From: Cellvibrionales bacterium UBA4495
GTDB lineage: Bacteria > Pseudomonadota > Gammaproteobacteria > Pseudomonadales > Porticoccaceae
Assembly: GCA_002388905.1 (NCBI GenBank)
Contig: DGNJ01000045.1
Span: 1-29,578 of the forward strand
Reading direction: 5' to 3'
DNA length: 29,578 bases
Shown here: positions 23,499-29,578 of the stretch, in pieces
How positions within the stretch are numbered: the first letter of the stretch is position 1
How the letters are laid out: each line of letters starts with the position of its first letter
Made by a program: the position numbers and the translations under genes
Notes under the pieces: generated by a model
The model's input: the letters and a program-made list of their open reading frames with translations, nothing else
Told to the model about the DNA's origin: nothing
Database searches by the model: none

Positions 23499-23527
23499 AA
23501 CATAACTGGCTTTTCGTCAGCTTTCAA
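23499..23527 (-). promoter_or_regulatory. P450 (2) promoter with GTCAGTT-type operator, site F
   Basis: On the minus strand TTGAAA (plus 23522-23527) and TATGTT (plus 23499-23504) are exactly 17 bases apart, pointing to the P450. The operator-like 19-mer AACTGGCTTTTCGTCAGCT (23504-23522) fills the spacer; its arms AACTG.C and GTCAGCT match the recurrent motif, though the centre is diverged. It sits between divergent genes and could also influence the SDR operon at 23599. Confidence 0.55.
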
Positions 23528-23598
23528 CAAAGCATCGCCGGCGGGGACAGAGAATACCCCGCCAGGGAACACACCCACCGACAAACCAGGGAGTCACT

Positions 23599-24270
23599 AT
23601 GAGCCTTACCGGAAAACGCGTCGCCATCACCGGTGCCGCCGGCGGACTGGGAAGGGCCGTCACCGCGGCGGTCATCGAGCAGGGCGCCACGCCCCTGCTT
23701 ATCGACCTGAAATTTCCGGGGGATTTCGCCCCCGATCAGGAAAAATTCGAACTCGATCTCACCGATGCCCGTGCCACCGCATCGGCGTTCGGGAAAATGG
23801 GCCGGGTCGATGCCCTGTTCAACCTGGCCGGTGGTTTTCATATGGCGCCGTCTCACGATATCGAGGATCCGGGCTGGGACAACATGTTCCGCATGAATGT
23901 CCAGACACTGCGCAGCGCGGTGGCGGCCGTAGTCCCGAAAATGCTTGACCAGGGTGGCGGTGCCATCGTCAATATCGGCGCCATCGGCGCCCTCCAGGGG
24001 CACGGCAACCTCGGTGCCTACGGCGCTTCGAAAAGCGCGGTCATGCGGCTCACCGAGAGCCTTTCCGACGAACTCCGGGAACAGGGCATCAATGTCAACG
24101 CCGTGCTTCCCAGCGTGATCGACACCCCCGCCAACCGGGAAGGCATGCCCGATGCCGACCCCTCGCAATGGGTGGCCCCGGAAGATCTCGCCAATGTCAT
24201 CTGCTTCCTGGCCTCGGACCGCGCCCGCGCCATTCACGGTGCCCTGCTGCCGGTACGCGGCCTGTCCTGA
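23599..24270 (+). CDS. SDR-family oxidoreductase (short form)
   Basis: 223 residues, slightly short for a classical SDR. It has the glycine motif ITGAAGGLGRAV, an acidic residue in LLIDLK, NLAGGFH in place of NNAG, and the catalytic Y141/K145 pair in YGASKSAV. The sequence ends at GALLPVRGLS, with a shortened substrate loop. It would act as an NAD(P)-dependent alcohol/ketone oxidoreductase. ATG 23599 has GGGAG upstream. The next SDR begins 12 bases after its stop, so the pair is co-transcribed, with the ArsR-MarR regulator likely third. Confidence 0.88.
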   Translation: MSLTGKRVAITGAAGGLGRAVTAAVIEQGATPLLIDLKFPGDFAPDQEKFELDLTDARATASAFGKMGRVDALFNLAGGFHMAPSHDIEDPGWDNMFRMNVQTLRSAVAAVVPKMLDQGGGAIVNIGAIGALQGHGNLGAYGASKSAVMRLTESLSDELREQGINVNAVLPSVIDTPANREGMPDADPSQWVAPEDLANVICFLASDRARAIHGALLPVRGLS

Positions 24271-24282
24271 CGGAGATCGGAA

Positions 24283-25014
24283 TTGGACCGACTCAACGGA
24301 CTCGATGCCCTGGTCACCGGCGGTGCCAGCGGCATCGGCCGGGCCACGGCCATTGCCCTGCGCGATGCCGGAGCGCGGGTCACCGCCACCGGTCTCACGG
24401 ATGAGGAAATTGCCGCCGGCCGCGCCGACGGGGCCATGACCGGAATCGACATTGTCGCGCTCGACGTCAGGGACAGCGGCCAGGTAAAGGCCTGCTTCGA
24501 CACGCTGACCCGGCTCGATATCCTCGTCAACTGCGCCGGCGTCGGCCGCAGCGGCGACGACTTCGGCGAGGAAGGGTTCATGAAAACCGTGGATATCAAT
24601 CTGCACGGGACCATGCGCTGTTCCTTCGAGGCAAGGCGCCTGCTCGAGGCCCGGGGTGGCGCCATCGTCAATATCGCATCCGTGATGAGCTTTTTCGGCA
24701 GCGGCACCGGCCCCGCCTATGCCGCCAGCAAGGGGGGCGTGGCCCAGTTCACCAAATCCCTGGCGGTGGCCTGGGGCAAGTCGGGCATTCGCACCAATGC
24801 CGTGGCACCGGGCTGGATCGAAACGCCGATGACCGAGGCCATGCGCGACGAAGCCGATTACAACCGGCGCGTCCTGCAACGCTGTCCCATGGGTCGCTGG
24901 GGCAGGCCGGAAGAAATCGCCGCGGCCATCGTTTTCCTGGCATCCCCCCAGGCGAGTTTCATCAACGGCGCCATTCTGCCGGTGGATGGCGGCTATATGG
25001 TAACCGGGGTATAG
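24283..25014 (+). CDS. SDR-family oxidoreductase
   Basis: 243 residues, classical SDR: TGGASGIGRATAIALRDAG, NCAGVGRSG, IASVMSFFGSGTGPAYAASKGG with Y146 and K150, then NAVAPGWIETPMTEAM and the C-terminal INGAILPVDGGYMVTGV. Closest in general character to 3-oxoacyl/hydroxyacyl reductases or alcohol dehydrogenases; the substrate is unknown. The start is TTG 24283, supported by GGAG at 24272-24275 with a 7-base gap and because the protein fold begins there (LDRLNGLDALVTGG). It is 12 bases after the preceding SDR and 36 bases before the ArsR-MarR gene. Confidence 0.9.
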   Translation: MDRLNGLDALVTGGASGIGRATAIALRDAGARVTATGLTDEEIAAGRADGAMTGIDIVALDVRDSGQVKACFDTLTRLDILVNCAGVGRSGDDFGEEGFMKTVDINLHGTMRCSFEARRLLEARGGAIVNIASVMSFFGSGTGPAYAASKGGVAQFTKSLAVAWGKSGIRTNAVAPGWIETPMTEAMRDEADYNRRVLQRCPMGRWGRPEEIAAAIVFLASPQASFINGAILPVDGGYMVTGV

Positions 25015-25050
25015 TCTCACCCGTATTCCGACGGAACGTCGCACTCGCTT

Positions 25051-25926
25051 ATGCAGGAAAAGCCGGTATCACACAATGGCGCTGGTGGAGAAGAAGCGTT
25101 TCTCGACGGTACCCGCTTGCTCGATGCCCTTGCCGACGCCAACCGGCGCAAAATATTCAACGCCCTGCTGGAAGAACCCATGCCGGTCAAAATCATCGCC
25201 GCCGACATGCCCATCTCCCAGCCGGCGGTTTCCCAGCATTTGCGTATCATGAGGGAAGCGGGACTGGTGCGGGAAGACCGGCGCGGCCGTTATCATTACT
25301 ATGGGGTGAATCCTGCCGCCCTCAATTGGTTATCACGGCAGTTCGGTGCCCTGCGCGACGATGTCCTCAACGCCACGGATGAAAGCCCGTCCGTTGACGG
25401 CAGCCAGGCAGAGGCGCTTGACCCGGTGGACAGCGCCATGGCGGAATGGGCTCAGGTGTGGCCCGAACACGATGCCCTGTCGGCAGGAATCATCGTGCGC
25501 CTGTTTCTTATCGTCCGGCATCTTGAAACCCTGTCGGGATGGGCGGCGTCCCCCTACGGGATCAGCTATCCCGAACTGCAATTGCTCGGCACCCTTGACC
25601 GGATTGCCCCCCGGGAAAGTACCCTCGCAGAATTGGCAAAGATTAGTCTGGTCTCACTGCCCTCGGCGGCAAAACACCTCAACCGCATCGAACAGCTTGG
25701 CCTGATGAAGCGCAGGCCGGTCGACGACAGCAAGGGCACCAACCTGATTCGCATCACCGGCAAAGGGCGGGACGTCCTTCATGAGATCATGGCGCACGAA
25801 ATGCAGGATGAGCATGCCGCCATCTACCAGATGCCGGAAGCGGACCGCATCCAACTGGTCAGGCTGCTAAAGCCGCTGCTTCAGGAATTGCAGGACAGGA
25901 CGCGACAACCGGACCTGGACCGCTGA
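25051..25926 (+). CDS. ArsR-MarR double winged-helix regulator
   Basis: 291 residues with two DNA-binding domains. Residues ~20-95 form an ArsR-type winged helix: LLDALADANRRKIFNALLEE, recognition helix SQPAVSQHLRIMREAGLV, wing REDRRGRYHYYGVNP. Residues ~140-285 form a MarR-type domain: AGIIVRLFLIVRHLE, TLAELAKISLVSLPSAAKHLNRIEQLGLMKRR, then wing DDSKGTNLIRITGKGRDVL. ArsR cysteine metal ligands are absent, so metal sensing is unlikely. Each domain is complete, so this is a fusion and not a fragment. No clear ribosome site precedes ATG 25051, hinting at coupling to the SDR 36 bases upstream. It is a candidate reader of the recurrent operator. Confidence 0.85.
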   Translation: MQEKPVSHNGAGGEEAFLDGTRLLDALADANRRKIFNALLEEPMPVKIIAADMPISQPAVSQHLRIMREAGLVREDRRGRYHYYGVNPAALNWLSRQFGALRDDVLNATDESPSVDGSQAEALDPVDSAMAEWAQVWPEHDALSAGIIVRLFLIVRHLETLSGWAASPYGISYPELQLLGTLDRIAPRESTLAELAKISLVSLPSAAKHLNRIEQLGLMKRRPVDDSKGTNLIRITGKGRDVLHEIMAHEMQDEHAAIYQMPEADRIQLVRLLKPLLQELQDRTRQPDLDR

Positions 25927-26075
25927 GAGAACATCCGGCCATTGCCCACTCTCCCGTCGACAAGTCGCGTGCACAACATTTACTAATTGTTAGGCATCTG
26001 CCGTCATCGCCTTCACTTTTTCAGATGACAGCAATAACGCCAGCAGTGGCCGCAGCCTCCAGGAGCAACAGGGTG

Positions 26076-26978
26076 TCAAGCGGCCAGTATCCTGCCCATT
26101 TCGACGTCGCCACTAATCGTGGTGCGATGTACGACACGGCGTTCACCCACCGGATAACCCAGCGCCGAATGGAGAGTACGCCAGTTGTCCCAGAGCACCA
26201 TGTCGTTGGGCTGCCATTGATGCACGTAACTGAAGTCGCGACTGGTCACATGATCCACCAAATTCGTCAGCAATTCGTGGCTGTCCGGTTCTTCCATGCC
26301 CACCACAGCTTCCAGGTGCAGGGGACTGATATTCAGCGACTTGCGGCCACTGACCGGATGGCGCCAGACCATGGGCTGGGCAACGGGCGGAAATTCCGGA
26401 AAATTGGTGGTGCCGCTGACTTTGTGGATATGCGGATCCTTGCCGTATTTGGCCCTTGTCAGGTCGTTGCAGAACCGGTATTCCACCTCCAGGCCCTCAA
26501 TGTCACGTTTCAATGCCTCATCCAGGCCATCATAGGCGGCGATGGTATCGATCCAGGCGGTGTGGCCGCCCTGCCCGGGCACCACGACCGCACGCAGCAG
26601 GGCACCGTGGTTGGGGGTGGTGGTGAAAATCAGATCGGAATGCCAGGGGATATAGCCCATGAAATGATCGTCGGGATCCGTTTCCCGGCACAGAACCATT
26701 TGCCTGGCCTGGTCCTCGCTGTCCAGAACCATCAACTCGGGGTAATCGGATTCGGTCACTAGATTTTTCACCGGGTGAACATCCAGTTCACCAAAACATC
26801 GGCTCAGGCGGAGTTGTTGCTCCGGAGAGGTGGCCCCGTTCCTGAAAACAATGATTCCGGCGTCGATCCAGGCCTGATAGAGTTGTTCGCGGACCTCGTC
26901 AGGGATGGGCGCATCCAGTGCCAGCCCGCGACATTCCGCGCCGATACCCCCGGGCAGGGGTTGGACTTGAAGGCTCAT
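26076..26978 (-). CDS. TauD/TfdA-family Fe(II)/2-oxoglutarate dioxygenase
   Basis: 300 residues. The iron-binding facial triad is H113, D115 (WHSDLIF) and H270 (NWRTLHSALG), with R281/R285 in the RRVVHRTT segment likely binding 2-oxoglutarate. IIVFRNGATSPEQQLRLSRCFGELDVHP is the typical N-terminal region. Family members hydroxylate unactivated carbons, often next to sulfonate, ether or carboxylate groups. ATG 26978 has AGGAG with a 7-base gap; the frame is open further upstream but without a ribosome site. It is divergent from the LuxE-like gene, and the intergenic region carries a large palindrome. Whether it belongs to the same pathway is uncertain. Confidence 0.9.
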   Translation of the reverse strand: MSLQVQPLPGGIGAECRGLALDAPIPDEVREQLYQAWIDAGIIVFRNGATSPEQQLRLSRCFGELDVHPVKNLVTESDYPELMVLDSEDQARQMVLCRETDPDDHFMGYIPWHSDLIFTTTPNHGALLRAVVVPGQGGHTAWIDTIAAYDGLDEALKRDIEGLEVEYRFCNDLTRAKYGKDPHIHKVSGTTNFPEFPPVAQPMVWRHPVSGRKSLNISPLHLEAVVGMEEPDSHELLTNLVDHVTSRDFSYVHQWQPNDMVLWDNWRTLHSALGYPVGERRVVHRTTISGDVEMGRILAA

Positions 26979-27121
26979 GGCAAAGCTCCTTTTATGATCA
27001 ATTTTCACCGGCCAATCGGTTACTGGCCAGCCTTTAACACCGGACAGCAAACCCTCTGCCAACTTAAAGGTTTGACCGACAAGCTGAAACAATGCTAATC
27101 CGCAGGCGCAGAATTACCAGC

Positions 27122-27153
27122 ACTATCGAATAAGCCCGGGCTTATCCGATAGT
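27122..27153. repeat. 32-bp near-perfect palindrome between divergent genes
   Basis: The two 16-base arms are complementary except at one pair (A27129 opposite C27146), with no loop. The centre is AAGCCCGGGCTT and the outer ends are ACTATCG and CGATAGT. It lies in the divergent region between the TauD-type and LuxE-like genes, upstream of both. There is no T run on either side, so it is unlikely to be a terminator. It may be an operator for a symmetric regulator or a cruciform-forming element. A TATAAA at 27210-27215 is a weak promoter candidate for the LuxE-like gene. Confidence 0.7.
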
Positions 27154-27232
27154 CCTTGAACGGCCACTGGCGGGCTGGGTAATGTGTAGCGACCAGTAAT
27201 TGTCACCCGTATAAAACCTGCCGGAGTTGCCC

Positions 27233-28591
27233 ATGACCCTGTCACCCACCCGCAAGGAATTGCTCGACATGATTGTCGAGCCGGAAAAGGCCTACAGTCA
27301 CAAGGAATCGGATTTGCGCCCCATGCGCCTGAAAGCGGCACAGGAACTGTTTGCCGAACGCGTCGAACAGATTCCCCTTGTCAGGCATCGGGCGGAAGAA
27401 GCCGGTATCACCAGCATTGAAAAGTTCGAGGACCTGGTGCCGCTGCTGTTCGCCCATACCGTGTACAAATCCTACCCCGCTTCCTTCGTGGAAAAGGGCA
27501 AGTGGGATCGGCTCCTGAAATGGCTCGACAGTCTATCGGTCCCGGATGTCACCAACGTTGACGTTTCCGGCGTCACCAACGTGGACGAATGGCTCGACCG
27601 TCTGTGGGCGGCGGGACACCATGTCCTGGCCACCAGCGGCTCGAGTGGCAAGTGTTCCTTCCTGAACCACACCCCGGGCGACCAGGAAATCAAGCGGCGC
27701 CATTTCAAATACACCATGGCCTGGCCGGACCAGGTGCTCGACAACAACCACATCGTGTTCTGGACCGGCCAGATGGAAGGGCCCAATAGCGCCTGCGAAT
27801 CCGCCCAGTTCGCCAAAAAAGACTGGGCGAAACCGGGACAGATGTATGCCCTGGCCAAGGAGCCGCTGAGAATCTCCGAAGTAAGCCGTATGGCAGCCAT
27901 GCGCAAAAAAATGGCGGAAGGCACGGCCACCCCCGATGAAATCGCCGAATTCGAGTCCAGGGCATCCAAGCAATCGGAGCGCGGCCGGCAGGAAACCATC
28001 GAATTTGCGGACAAGGTACTGGATCACCGCCATGAACCCATCTACTTGATGGGTTTCTGGGCACCGGTGCTGGCCATCATCGAGCGCGCCCGGGAGCGCG
28101 GCATCCCGGATAATGACTTCCACCCGGACAGCCTTATCGGTGCCGGTGGCGGCGTCAAGGGCGTGACGCTGCCACCGGACTACAGGGAGCAGGTCAGCCG
28201 GTTCTTTGGCAACGTCAAGCGCATCAGCACCTATGCCATGACGGAACTGGCCCAGGCCCTCCCCAGTTGCGAGAAAGGTCATTACCATGTGCCGCCGGGC
28301 CTGATCATGCTGCTGCTGGACGAAGCCGGCGAGAAACTGCTCAACCCCGAGGGCGACTACGAAGGCGTTATCGAGGGTCGTTTCGGTTTTCTGGACCTGG
28401 CCTACGAAGGCCGCTGGGGCGGCCTGATTACCGGCGATAAGGTTAATGTGGACTTCTCCGCCACCTGCGAGTGCGGCCGCCCGGGTCCGGTGGTGCTGGA
28501 CAATATCAGCCGCTTTACCCAACCCGGCGAAGAGGACAAGATCAGCTGTGCCGGGACTATCGACGCCTATATACGAGGACGAGTGGAATGA
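27233..28591 (+). CDS. LuxE-like acyl-protein synthetase / adenylate-forming enzyme
   Basis: 452 residues, longer than typical LuxE (~370). The phosphate-binding loop is ATSGSSGK (133-140), and the family-like segments ISTYAMTELAQALPSC and a C-terminal GDKVNVDFSATCECGRPGPVV support a LuxE / phenylacetate-CoA-ligase-type adenylate-forming fold. LuxE activates a fatty acid as acyl-AMP and hands the acyl group to LuxC. A short internal repeat VTNVD occurs twice near residues 106-117. ATG 27233 has CGGAG with a 6-base gap; an upstream TTG is less likely. Its stop overlaps the LuxC-like start (ATGA), so the pair is translationally coupled and probably reduces a carboxylic acid to an aldehyde. Confidence 0.85.
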   Translation: MTLSPTRKELLDMIVEPEKAYSHKESDLRPMRLKAAQELFAERVEQIPLVRHRAEEAGITSIEKFEDLVPLLFAHTVYKSYPASFVEKGKWDRLLKWLDSLSVPDVTNVDVSGVTNVDEWLDRLWAAGHHVLATSGSSGKCSFLNHTPGDQEIKRRHFKYTMAWPDQVLDNNHIVFWTGQMEGPNSACESAQFAKKDWAKPGQMYALAKEPLRISEVSRMAAMRKKMAEGTATPDEIAEFESRASKQSERGRQETIEFADKVLDHRHEPIYLMGFWAPVLAIIERARERGIPDNDFHPDSLIGAGGGVKGVTLPPDYREQVSRFFGNVKRISTYAMTELAQALPSCEKGHYHVPPGLIMLLLDEAGEKLLNPEGDYEGVIEGRFGFLDLAYEGRWGGLITGDKVNVDFSATCECGRPGPVVLDNISRFTQPGEEDKISCAGTIDAYIRGRVE

Positions 28592-29578
28592 ATACCGCCA
28601 CGCCGAACCCCGCCCAGCCGGTCTGCCACGTCGTCAAGGGTGAGGTCGTTGAGGGAACCGACCTGGAATACGGGCCGCCCCATGCCCGTTTCGCCACGCC
28701 CGAGCTCAACCTTAACGAACTGGTATGGACCCGGGAACAGCCTGGCCCCAATTTCGACACGCCCCTCGAGGACATCCTGAAGATCCTGGCGGAAACGGCC
28801 AGATGGCTGACCCAGGACCCCGAAGGCCTGGTGGCGGAAGCCCGGGAAAACGCCACCAGGAACAACCCCATGAATGCCAGGCTCATGCAGAAGTCTTACG
28901 AGACCCTGCCCATGATTTTCGACCGGGACCTGCTCCTGGTCCAGATCGAGAACGAGCTCGGCGGCACCAGGGCGCTGGACAACTGGTTCCCGGTCGACAA
29001 TCTGGTGAGCGGTCGTCCCGCACGGATGCGGGCCTTCCCCTCCCGGATCCTGCATGTGATTGCCGGTAACGCGCCGGAAGTCGCCGCCGTTTCCATTGCC
29101 CGGGGCGCCATCACCAAGGGTGTCAACCTGATCAAGTTACCCTCCAATGACCTGTTCACCACCACGGCGATCCTGCGCGGCCTGTCCGCCGTGGCGCCCA
29201 ATCATCCCGTTGCCCGGTCTTTCTCGGCGGCCTACTGGCGCGGTGGCGACGACAGGGTGGAAAACCTGCTGATGCGGCCACAGTTCTTTGACAAACTGGC
29301 GGCCTGGGGCGGTGACAGCACCCTGCGCAGCGCCAAGAACTATATCTGCCCCGGTTTCGAACTGGTCGGCTTCGATCCCAAGACCTCCATTTCCATGATC
29401 GGCCGGGAGGCGCACAAATCCCGTGAGACCCTGGAATATGTCGCCGACGGCGCGGCGGCGGACGCTACCCTGGTGGACCAGTTCGCCTGTGCGTCCAGTC
29501 GCTTTATGTTCGTGGAAGGTGAACTGGACGAGGTCGACCGGTTCTGCGAGGTCCTGCAAAAACGCATGGGTGTGGAGC
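28588..29578 (+). CDS. LuxC-like acyl-CoA/acyl-protein reductase (partial, runs off the window)
   Basis: 330 residues are visible with no stop before the end of the window. The sequence matches the LuxC/PF05893 family: a nucleotide-binding part with HVIAGNAPEVAAVSIARG and LIKLPSNDLF, and the catalytic-cysteine region VDQFACASSRFMFV (C301). LuxC reduces an acyl thioester or acyl enzyme to the aldehyde with NADPH. ATG 28588 overlaps the TGA of the LuxE-like gene by four bases. No luxD or luxAB gene accompanies it, so a role in pathway acid reduction is more likely than light production. The C-terminal part is not visible. Confidence 0.88.
   Translation, partial: MNTATPNPAQPVCHVVKGEVVEGTDLEYGPPHARFATPELNLNELVWTREQPGPNFDTPLEDILKILAETARWLTQDPEGLVAEARENATRNNPMNARLMQKSYETLPMIFDRDLLLVQIENELGGTRALDNWFPVDNLVSGRPARMRAFPSRILHVIAGNAPEVAAVSIARGAITKGVNLIKLPSNDLFTTTAILRGLSAVAPNHPVARSFSAAYWRGGDDRVENLLMRPQFFDKLAAWGGDSTLRSAKNYICPGFELVGFDPKTSISMIGREAHKSRETLEYVADGAAADATLVDQFACASSRFMFVEGELDEVDRFCEVLQKRMGVE

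Noticed and set aside
25927..26075. ACAAC...GTTAG around 25971-25992 as an operator or terminator.
   Set aside because: The arms are short and imperfect, and there is no T run or match to the recurrent motif.
16808..29578. A bioluminescence (lux) system, given a luciferase-like protein plus LuxE- and LuxC-like proteins.
   Set aside because: The LLM protein is of the F420/FMN oxidoreductase type, there is no LuxA/LuxB pair or LuxD, and the genes are over 9 kb apart in different operons.

Overview
The window is a 29.6 kb piece of a bacterial chromosome. It is GC-rich except for the first ~2 kb, and almost all of it is a catabolic gene cluster that runs off the right edge. Codon use, Shine-Dalgarno sites, an UrcA-family exported protein and an E2 core of the gammaproteobacterial pyruvate-dehydrogenase type suggest a gammaproteobacterium, perhaps an environmental or marine one. 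This placement is inferred from protein character alone and is only moderately secure.

Layout. (1) 1-2065: lower-GC flank with an EamA-type exporter, a hairpin terminator, an UrcA-family secreted protein and a structured non-coding stretch. (2) 2066-4852 (+): SDR alcohol dehydrogenase, aldehyde dehydrogenase and MarR regulator behind a promoter with repeated GTTAAC half-sites. (3) 4968-7707 (+): cytochrome P450, SDR and TetR regulator, with overlapping or closely spaced genes. (4) 7754-16540 (-): an operon of Rieske oxygenase, KstD-like flavoprotein, E1-alpha, E1-beta, a free-standing lipoyl protein and a truncated E2, followed by a PF10118 metal-dependent hydrolase and an acyl-CoA ligase. 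(5) 16808-19683: luciferase-like (LLM) oxidoreductase (-), divergent group D flavin monooxygenase/acyl-CoA dehydrogenase-like protein (+), isochorismatase-fold protein (-). (6) 19776-25926: a double-domain acyl-CoA dehydrogenase (+), a second P450 (-), two SDRs (+) and an ArsR-MarR double-headed regulator (+). (7) 26076-29578: TauD/TfdA dioxygenase (-), then a LuxE-like adenylate-forming enzyme and a LuxC-like acyl reductase (+, the latter cut by the window end).

How it works together (inference). Two P450s, a Rieske oxygenase, an HsaA/DszC-like flavin monooxygenase and a TauD-type dioxygenase could introduce oxygen. Four SDRs and an ALDH could oxidise alcohols and aldehydes. An acyl-CoA ligase and a FadE34-like fused acyl-CoA dehydrogenase could carry out beta-oxidation, and a ketosteroid-dehydrogenase-like flavoprotein could desaturate a ring ketone. 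This set recalls breakdown of a polycyclic or alicyclic compound such as a steroid or terpenoid, but the substrate cannot be named from sequence.

The strongest non-coding signal is a recurring ~19-bp operator (consensus near AACTGACATNATGTCAGTT) in five intergenic regions (10345, 16659, 17738, 19734, 23504). It coincides with core promoter elements and ties most of the cluster into one probable regulon. Other unusual features are the split E2 component, the ArsR-MarR fusion, an isochorismatase-fold protein whose catalytic triad looks replaced, and a 32-bp near-perfect palindrome between divergent genes.
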